DNA of 64,000 bases. It comes from Tetracentron sinense (Eukaryota > Streptophyta > Magnoliopsida > Trochodendrales > Trochodendraceae). The stretch spans positions 11,552,499 through 11,616,498 of the forward strand of contig CM026551.1 in assembly GCA_015143295.1 (NCBI GenBank), in the 5' to 3' direction. The position numbers and the translations under genes were made by a program. Of the stretch, positions 56,294 to 64,000 are shown piece by piece. Positions within the stretch are counted from its first letter, which is position 1. Each line of letters starts with the position of its first letter. The notes under the pieces are model-generated. The model did no database searches, was not told the origin of the DNA, and was given only the letters and a program-made list of their open reading frames with translations.

Positions 56294-58724
56294 ATGGTTG
56301 CCGAGACACCCATAGAATCCCTTAGGCTAGGTGAAGTTAGAGGCAAATCCGAAGATGAAGCTAGCTGTACTGGTAGTGCACCGTATGGTGCCTACATTGA
56401 GAAATCTTCTACCCTACGCCAACAACAATTAGCGTACCTTAACCATTTCAGAGAACGTTTCGAGTTCCCCTCCCACGTCAATCTTCACTTCAAAAGAGAA
56501 GATGCCTATATTGACAAACGATCAGCATGCATCGTTGTCTATCTCTCCCAACTCGAAGCCGGTCTTCGATTTCCCCTTCATCCCGTTCTGGATGAAGTCC
56601 TTTCCACCCTACACCTTGCCCTAGGGCAAATGCACCCCAGCTTCTACAAGTATATGTCTATGATGATCAAATTCATCAAGGACGGATACCCTATAGAGGC
56701 TAGACACCTTTTTCATTTCTGTCACGCCGTCAGATGTCGAGGTACTGACGATGGCCCACACAATTATTATTCCTGGAACAAGAAGCCGTTGTACCCAGAC
56801 CTCGTTTCCGGCATCTTGGACAGAGAAAGAGGGTGGAAAGCAACTCCCTTCGTTGTCTCTGGGGGCTGGAAAGCTGAAACTTCCACTGTGCCCAATGTTT
56901 TCCAAGATAAACCAGGTAACAAGATACCGTTGTCCGTTGTGCTTTTACTTCTTCTGTCTTTCCGTCCCATCGTCTGTTGTCTGTTTACTTTCTTCGTCCT
57001 GCTCACTTTCGTTGTCTGACATTTTAACTTTTACTTTTGCAGTTGAAGGAAAGAAACTTCCATTCAAAAAACTCGCGCCTGAAGAGGAAGGTCTTCTTAC
57101 CAACATCAAGCGTGCACGAGGAGGGGAGTACATCCGATGGACACCACTACCACCTGATACTTGGAGCCTTTTCAGCAGCTCGAACCCGTCTCCTCAAAGG
57201 CAACAAGGCACCTCTTTCTCCTCACCCGTAATTGAGCCAAGCTCGGAAGAAGAAGAAGATATGGCCGGCACCAACTCTCCTGCGTTGATCCAAAAGCCAA
57301 GGACAACTCGTCCTGCAACTGCCCTGCCCCCTCTTCCACCTCCTCTAAAAACAATTCCATCCACAACGGGAGCGTCTTCAGAGCCGAAACGGAAGGCCCT
57401 GATCCAGGCCGAGTTCGAGGCCAGAAAGAGAAGAAAAGAAGAACAACGCCGAGAGAAGGACACTGCTCGTGCTGCCACCCCTTCCCCTTCTGCTCCTGCC
57501 ACGCACCAAGGAGCTAAGGCTGCAATGGGGACGCCTGTAGCCAGCACAATGCCTGCTGCTACTCCTACTGTGGTTGCCCCAATTGCTTCGAGCTCCGCCC
57601 TGGTCACTGTTGCCACAACGGAGACAACCACACCTCTTCTCCCACTCGGAGCACCGCCTTCAGATGAGATCAACTAGTTACCCGACTTCACGTGCTTTGG
57701 GAAGCCCACCATCCACGACTCGGTGCAGACCTCGGAGAAGGTTGCTAGGGCCTTGACGCACTCCATGAGACTCCCCCAGGATATTGCTGATGCTGGCAAG
57801 ATGTCCTTACCTCAGGTTTCTTATGCAGCCTGCCAGTCCATGGCCTCGGTATGGCTTCTGTTCTTTGTTCCCTATTCACTTTATTCAATTCTCGTTGTGA
57901 CAAACTGATATTCTCGATCTTGTGTATCATAGCTGAACGTCCTCCTCCACGAGCTATGTGATCGTAGTACCTACCACTACAATCACCTCAAGGACTCCAT
58001 TAGCTACTGGCAAGGAAGGACTGAGGCGCTGGAGCAAACTCTCGCTGAGGATCGCCTCAAGATTGAGTTTGATCTGTCTCAAGCTCGAGCTGAAGTGGTG
58101 CGGGTGGAGGAGAAGTTCATTGCCGCCTTCAAGGGGCAAGAGAAGGCTGAAGGCGAAGCTCGAGCAGCCAAGGAGGGAGAGAAGAAAGTCAAACAAGAAG
58201 TGGAGAACGCCGTTCTCCGGATCAGCGAGTTGGAGCTCGTCTCCCAGACTCTGAGCAGGTAGCTAGAGGAAACTGAGGCAGCGAGAGCCACACTGATGGA
58301 GGAGCTCGAGGAAGCCAAAAGAGCTGAAGAGGCCATCGAGCAAGTGGTGACCACGAGACTGCAACAACACTATCAGTCGCAGCTGGACACTCTTCTCGAC
58401 GAGGACAGGGCAGAGACCGAGAATGAGGTGATCAATATGCTCTGTCAACAAGGTCGACTGAAGGAAGACGAGGAGGACGTGACTACCTTCTCCGAGCTCC
58501 AGAGCAAGGATGTCATCGACCTCGACAACGAGCCCGAAGTTGAAGGAGTTGAGAAGCCACATCCCCTCGAAGGCCCTGCACCTCTTCCATCTGAACCATT
58601 CTTTGAACCAGCTGCTCCTGAAGCTCCTCCAGTTGCCGAAGTTCCTCCCGTTGCTGCTGAAGCTGCTGATGTTGCTGATCCTGTCTCTTCTTCCGCTGTC
58701 CTTGCTGCTGCTGCCGACTTTTGA
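56294..58724 (+). pseudogene. Antisense spliced gene of the Ty3 element (PF04195-like protein)
   Basis: Three exons on the plus strand, opposite to pol: 56294-56915, 57043-57848 and 57933-58724 (TGA). Introns of 127 and 84 bp have GT-AG borders and preserve the frame (2220 nt, 740 codons). Residues about 75-205 resemble the Pfam family PF04195, 'putative gypsy-type transposon' (landmarks LEAGLRFPLHPVLDEVLSTL, LGQMHPSFYKYM). A Pro/Ala/Thr-rich linker with KRKALIQAEFEARKRRKEEQ follows, then an acidic alpha-helical, coiled-coil-like region in exon 3 (GRTEALEQTLAEDRLKIEF) and an Ala/Pro-rich end. Two in-frame TAG codons (57675-57677, 58260-58262) break this copy. Function is unknown. Antisense frames at this position are reported from Tat-lineage elements. 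Confidence 0.8.
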
Positions 58725-59441
58725 CTTCTCTTCTTATTCTCTCTGCTGCTAGTTGTAATGCATCATCTTCTTCCCCGAGTTATGGGGTTTTCTGTACTTG
58801 ACCCAGTAATGGATTTTTCTAAATGAATGATCATTTTCTCTTTCCCTTTTGTTTTTCTTTGTATTGGAACTCGAAGTTGCAGAACTTGCACAACGTATAC
58901 ATACATGAAAGAATGTAATATAAGTGTATGAACATGTTTTATGGATCATAGAATTAGACATGATCATAAAGAACTCATAACGTAGGCACTTTGAGCATAT
59001 ATAAAGGAATCCTTTTCGTGACGATTGATGCACATCGAACAAAGCACTCTGAACCATATACACAACGGAAGCATTCATACAACGGAAAAGAGACATAGGC
59101 CTAGATACATCTCTATGTAGTTCATTGTGAATGTAATCTGACAAATAAAATTCCATAAGATGAACATAAAGTAACTCAGTTTCGAGACACTTGCTCAGAG
59201 GATGTCATTACGATAAGCCACTGGATTTGCTCAGATGACATCCTTAGGATAAGCCACTAGTGTCTCGTTGTGAGTATGATGTCCAAGCGAAATTTTATTC
59301 GATTTTGCAAAACATTCACAATATTACACTGATGTTCCAGACAACGAGTTGATGTAAAAACTTCAAAGCAATAATTTAAATGCTCATGTAATAATACTGG
59401 AAAACTTTTTATTGCAACAACTCATTTATTCACCATAGATT
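58725..59441. other. Spacer between antisense gene and integrase of the Ty3 element
   Basis: Both coding regions end here, tail to tail. The interval has no recognised coding content and probably holds the antisense gene's 3' end. Around 59180-59260 a GATGTCATTACGATAAGCCA phrase is repeated in diverged form about 50 bp later. Confidence 0.5.
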
Positions 59442-62400
59442 CTATTGAAAGAATTGCCTCAAGTTTATAATGTTCCAGGATTTATAGATGAGATTACCTT
59501 GCAGATCTTTCAAGTAGCAAACGCCTGGACTCCCCAATCGTTCTACGATATATGGTCCTTCCCAATTAGGTCCCAACTTGCCACTGTTGACCTCCCTGGT
59601 ATTCTGAAATACTTTGCGGAGAACGAGATCTCCGACCTGAAGGACTCTTCCCTGTACCTTTTGGTTGTATGCCTTCCTTAGCTGTTGCTGGTATCTCTTC
59701 GTCTGAATGCTGGCATCTTCTCGCTTTTCTTCTAACAAGTCGAGGTGAACGGCCATAAGCTCAGCGTTCCTGTCTTTCTCTCCACTCTTCTTCTTGTTAT
59801 GCCAAGAGCGTATTGTGGGCAAACTAATCTCAGTAGGAATGACAGCTTCCATGCCATAGGCCAAAGAGAAAGGTGTTTCGTTTGTAGGACTCCTCGGTGT
59901 CGTCCTATACCCCCATAATACGTTGTGCAGCTCGGTAGTCCACTTCCCCTTCGAGCCTTCCAATCTTCTCTTCAAGGCGTTCAATATATTTTTATTAGCT
60001 GCTTCAGCCAAGCCATTCCCCTGAGGATAATATGGAGATGAAAAAATATGTTTGATCTTTAACTCGCTACAAAACTCTGCAATGATACGACCTGTAAATT
60101 GTTTCCCGTTGTCAGTGATAATGGATTGAGGTATGCCAAACCTACAGACGATATGCTCTCACATGAACTTCTTTACTTCTTGTTCTCTGATACGAGCAAG
60201 GGGAACGGCTTCAATCCAACGGGAGAAGTAATCGGTTGCCACGAGGAGAAAAATGAGATTTCCTGGTGCCTTAGGGAAAGGTCCCACAATATCTAGGCCC
60301 CACCGTGCAAATGGCCAAGGTTGAGAGACAGTGTTAAGTTCTTGAGCTGGAGCATGAATTAAACAAGCATATCGTTGACACTGACTGCACTTCTTAACAT
60401 ACTTCTGAGCATCAGCTTGCATATAAGGCCAGAAGTATCCTTGCCCCAGGGCTCGATGTGCTATCGTTCTCCCACCTGAATGTATGCCACAAATCCCTTC
60501 ATGAAGCTCAGCAAGAATCCTCTCCACATCTACAGGATGAACACACTTCAACAAAGGTTCTCCGAAAGATTTTTTATACAACTCTCCTTGCATCAGGACA
60601 TAACGAGGTGCCTTGAACTGGATTCGTCTTGACTCTTTTGCAGTGATAGGAAGAACTCCATCTCTCAAGTAGGCCGTCAACCCTGTCATCCAACTTGGTA
60701 CTGGATTAACAAAACATACTTCTCGCTGAGCCTGGAGTGCTATCGAAGGATATTCTTTGTATTCCATGAGAACGGTTTTGGGTTCATCAGACTGCATCAT
60801 GGAAGCAAGATAAGCCAGAGCATCAGCATGCCAATTTTCATCTCTTCGGGTATGCTTGATCTCCACAACGGTGAACGCTTCACACTGCGAACGAATGAGT
60901 GCAGTATACTATTTCATTCGATCATCCTTGCATTCATAGTCTCCATTCACCTGATTCACTACAAGTTATGAATCACAAAAAACTCTCAATTTAGAAACTT
61001 GCAGCTCGCGCGCACTCTGCAAGCCAAGCAGCAATGTTTCGTACTCAGCTTCATTGTTGGAGGCAGTAAACCCAAGACGTGACATCTTCTGTACTTTCAC
61101 GTTCTCCGGACTAATGAGCACAACACCAAGTCCTGAATCACTTGCATTAGAAGATCCATCGACGTACAACAGCCAATCAACCCATCCGGAAGATTTATCT
61201 CCATCTACAGCGATATCATCGTTGTCAACCTCATCGGGAAGCTCACGAAGATCAGCAATTACCTCCTCCTCCTCCTCCATAGGGAAGTCTGAAAGGAATC
61301 CTGCCATTGCCTGCCCTTTCTCTGAACTTCTCGCTCTATATTGAATATCGAATTCACTCAGAGCCACAGCCCACTTCGACATTCTTCCCGCCAACTCGGA
61401 TCGTCCCAACACGACTTTCAAAGGATACGTTGTGATGACAATGATAGTATGAGCATGAAAGTAAGGACGAAGCTTTTCAGCAGAAAAAACAAGAGCAAGA
61501 CACACCTTCTCGAGCTTGCTGTAATTACATTCTGCCTTAAGAAAAGTTTTGCTGATGAAATACACAGGTTTCTCGACGCCGCTACAACATCTGACCAAGA
61601 CTGAGCCAATGGCTTGCGCTGAGACAGAAAGATACAAGTACAAGACTTCACCTGATTCAGGGACAGAGAACAGGGGCCGAGCCTAAATACTCCTTCAAAG
61701 CAATGAAAGCTTGAGAACATTCTGGCGTCCATGCGAAAATAGAATCTTTCCGTAGGAGCTCGAAAAGAGGTTTACAACGATCAGATGACTTTGAGATAAA
61801 ACGGTTGAGTGCAGCGATACGTCCTGTCAACTTCTGGATTTCCTTCTTTGACTTGGGCTCCGGCATGTCCAGCAGAGCTCGAATCTGAGCTGGATTAGCT
61901 TCAATACCTCGCTGACTCATAAGATACCCCAAGAATTTGCCAGAGGTAACCCCGAAAGTACACTTCTCTGGATTAATCTTCAAATTGAAAGCTCTCAGAA
62001 TAGAGAAAGGCTCAACAAGATTCGTCACCAGGGTATTCCGAAATCGGCTTTTCACAACGATATCATCAATGTAAACTTCAACCGATTTGCCGAGGAGTGG
62101 CCCAAACATGAGGTTCATAAGACGCTGATATATGGCACCGGCATTCTTCAGACCAAAGGGCGTAACGCGATAGCAGAACAAGCCACGCTCTGTAACGAAA
62201 GTGGTCTTCTCTTGATCTTCTTCCGCCAGAAGGATTTGATTATAGCCCGAATAACCATCCATAAATGATAACATTTCATGGCCAGCAGTGGCGTTGATGA
62301 GCCTGTCAGTTTTGGCATAGGGAAAAAATCTTTGAGACAAGCTTTATTGACACCAGTGAAATCAATACAAACTCTTACCTTCCCATTCTTCTTCGGTACA

Positions 62401-63177
62401 GCTACTACATTAGCTATCCAGGCAGGATACTGCACTTCCTGGATGAACCTAAACTGGATCAGCTTGTCTATCTCTTCATTCACTACATCATGATAAGCAG
62501 GGGCAAGTCTCCGAGGTTTCTGCTTCACCGGAGGGACAGCAGGATCAACATTGAGGTGATGGCAGATAATGCTCGGATTGATGCCTGTCATATCTTTATG
62601 CGACCATGCAAAGACATCAAGGTTCTTCTTCAAGAATTCTAGCAGCTCGCCCTCTTCGTCCGTTGTCAAGCTCGCCCTCTTCGTCCGTTGTCAAGCTCGT
62701 CCTAACCTGCAACACCTTTGGCTCTTCTTCCGTTCCCAAATTGACTGCCTTCGTGGGCTCAACGGAAGGTCTGCACAAGGGAGCCTTCGAGCTCTCTTCC
62801 ACAACGGAGTCGACCTGTAATTGCTATTTGGGCAAAACGGAAGGAGGGAAGTCACACTTTTGCGACGCCAATTGATCCCCTCTGATCTCCTGGGGTCTAT
62901 CCTGTGTTGGGTATTTCAACACCTGATAGTACGAGGAGGGAACATCCTTCATCTCGTGGGTCCACCATCGACCCAAAATCGCGTTGTAAGGCGATGGAGC
63001 ATCCAGAACGGAAAATCTGGTTTGTAGGACAATGGGTCCTGCCACAACGGGTAAGACGACGTCTCCTAACGGTTTCATCGAATTGCCATCAAACCCAAAC
63101 AGCGGAGTCTGAGCAGAGATGAGAACGGACGGATCCAACTTCATCTGATTGAAAGCATGAAGATACAAAATGTCTGC
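59442..63177 (-). pseudogene. Ty3/gypsy pol (PR-RT-RH-aRH-INT), decayed
   Basis: Minus strand. Protease: ADILYLHAFNQM ... PSPYNAILGR, with the active-site DTG side cut away at 63177. RT: RVCIDFTGVNKA, FCYRVTPFGLKNAGAIYQRL, VYIDDIVVKS, FLGYLMSQRGIEANP. RNase H: KPVYFISKTFLKAECNYSKL. Second RNase H: YVDGSSNASDSGLGVVL, NNEAEYETLLLGL, ENWHADALA. Integrase: HSGGRTIAH ... CSQCQ zinc finger, catalytic D in GLDIVGPF, D in TDNGKQF, E in GLAEAANKN, and a C-terminal GKLGPNWEGPYIV module. Breaks: TAG 62826-62824, a 25-bp duplication near 62646-62695, a frameshift near 62312, a frameshift near 61670, TAA 60968-60966, TAG 60911-60909 and TGA 60161-60159. Confidence 0.92.
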
Positions 63178-64000
63178 TGTTACAACTTAATTTAATCCAA
63201 ATTAATGGACATAAAATCAAGAGTAAAAATAATATACTTGCAAGTGCACAAGTGACACAGTTGATGTATCTGGTGAGCACAGGGTCGAATCCACAGGGAT
63301 TGACTATTGTGCAACAAGAATTAAGGAAACGAAATCTAAAAAGAAGAGAGATTTAAAATCGGTTTTCCACTCAATGAGAATGGAGCAAAAATCACTGATA
63401 ACTGTAAAGCAATGAAAAAGAGGTCTAAGGCTTCAGGAAAATCCACCTATCCCTCCTTATGCTTAGATTTGGATGAAAACACATCTAGAATTAAATAAGG
63501 ATTTAATCTAGATGGAAAATTATACGATAAAACCACTGACCATTAAATTCAATTGAATAATTAGAGAAATTTGAAGAGTACTTTGTATCTAACTCACAGG
63601 GGATCCAAGCATTCTATATATCAATAGATCATATGAAATCAAAGAGCATATAGAGAAGAACAATTAACCAAAATAAGAACTATTCAATTAAAATTAATGA
63701 TCAAACCATCCACATCATGCACATAAATCGGAAAAAGGCTTCAAATCCCTAACCTTAGAAAGGTGTTTAGCCCACCATGATTGGAGTTGTCATCCTCCTT
63801 AATGGTGTTCCAAACACTACAATAAAATAACTCTAAAAAAAGCTAAAAGAAGAAGAGAGAAAAGAGAATGAGAAAAGATCAGAGAGCCCTAAAATTCTCT
63901 CACTTTAGGTTTATATAGACTAAAGGGAAGAAGAGAAGGGAAAGAAAAACAAAAGAGAAACTTCTAATTCCAAAATTCCAACCAAAATTGCACTTCCCTC
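63178..64000 (-). mobile_element. Edge of a second LTR element nested in the Ty3 protease region
   Basis: The protease reading stops exactly at 63177 and new sequence starts TGTTACAACTTAATTTAATC. On the minus strand a TATATAAACC box lies near 63916-63907, and the phrase GGGTCGAATCCACAGGGATT (63278-63297) is typical of plant LTR/leader regions. No coding domain is reached before the window ends. The element is presumed to be an LTR on the minus strand, family unknown. Confidence 0.5.

Larger units (their letters stand above)
53237..63177 (-). mobile_element. Ty3/gypsy retrotransposon, Tat-like lineage, 5' part cut off
   Basis: In transcription order (minus strand): protease C-terminal part (63177-62824), reverse transcriptase (to about 61670), RNase H (61643-61290), a second archaeal-type RNase H (about 61170-60780), integrase (to 59442), a spacer, an antisense gene (56294-58724, plus strand), a polypurine tract (about 55700) and the 3' LTR (53237-55689). 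A duplicated RNase H and an antisense frame before the 3' LTR are hallmarks described for the Tat lineage. Gag and the 5' LTR are missing because another LTR element sits at 63178. The coding regions carry stops and frameshifts, so the copy is dead. Confidence 0.88.
47452..64000 (+). other. Sequence after PMK exon 5: long intron or truncation scar
   Basis: After the donor GTATAG at 47452 there is no recognisable PMK exon to the end of the window. The interval is occupied by the elements described below, several of them nested. A functional gene would need an intron of at least 16.5 kb. Confidence 0.5.

Noticed and set aside
57194..57673. 159-codon minus-strand frame opposite the antisense-gene exon 2
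   Set aside because: Composition is the complement of the Ala/Pro/Thr-rich linker; no pol-like domain and not continuous with pol.
63270..63300. GGGTCGAATCC resembling a tRNA T-arm
   Set aside because: No cloverleaf around it; the phrase is common in plant LTR/leader sequence.

Overview
This is nuclear DNA of a flowering plant, probably a eudicot. It is AT-rich and dominated by transposable elements, with GT-AG (and one GC-AG) introns, plant gene families (an XTH, a plant phosphomevalonate kinase, an ABHD17-type hydrolase) and plant-specific mobile elements (Ty3 Tat-lineage with an antisense gene, Ty1/copia, LINEs, a Pack-MULE, PIF/Harbinger, hAT and many MITEs). The species cannot be named from this window. 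I saw no bacterial-type features, no CRISPR array, and no tRNA or rRNA gene that I would defend.

Host genes. (1) At 173-9379 (+) are the last two exons of an ABHD17-like alpha/beta hydrolase: a 48-nt exon and a 363-nt terminal exon, separated by an 8.8-kb intron that has absorbed an LTR and LINE remnants. (2) At 24604-21730 (-) is a complete four-exon xyloglucan endotransglucosylase/hydrolase of 340 residues, group III type (XTH27/28-like). Its third intron carries a foldback element. (3) At 45103-47451 (+) are the first five exons (141 codons) of phosphomevalonate kinase, the mevalonate-pathway GHMP kinase, with one GC-AG intron. No later exon was found in the remaining 16.5 kb, so the gene either has a very long intron or has been cut by transposons.

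Layout. 0-9.4 kb: end of the hydrolase gene. 9.4-21.7 kb: intergenic, with a MITE cluster (10.0-11.8), Helitron-like copies (12.9-14.0) and dispersed short TIR elements. 21.7-24.8 kb: XTH. 25-34 kb: repeats, including an hAT element with an exact 8-bp target duplication (28.2-29.3) and a second long-TIR element (29.3-30.0). 34.3-41.8 kb: a roughly 2-kb module duplicated in tandem, with a third copy inverted at 31.7-32.2. One tandem copy was later hit by a Pack-MULE that carries a piece of a GH17 beta-1,3-glucanase gene, and the other by a PIF/Harbinger transposon. 41.6-43.9 kb: a long inverted repeat whose right arm holds a MITE that the left arm lacks. 45.1-47.5 kb: PMK. 47.5-52.4 kb: nested remnants of copia, LINE, a solo LTR and MITEs. 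53.2-63.2 kb: a decayed minus-strand Ty3/gypsy element of the dual-RNase-H (Tat) type, with a 2.45-kb 3' LTR and a three-exon antisense gene between integrase and LTR. 63.2-64.0 kb: the edge of another LTR element inserted into the protease region of the Ty3 element.

The most informative parts are the antisense spliced gene inside the Ty3 element, the Pack-MULE/GH17 capture, and several insertions whose empty sites are preserved in sister copies inside the same window, so that target-site duplications and order of events can be read directly.
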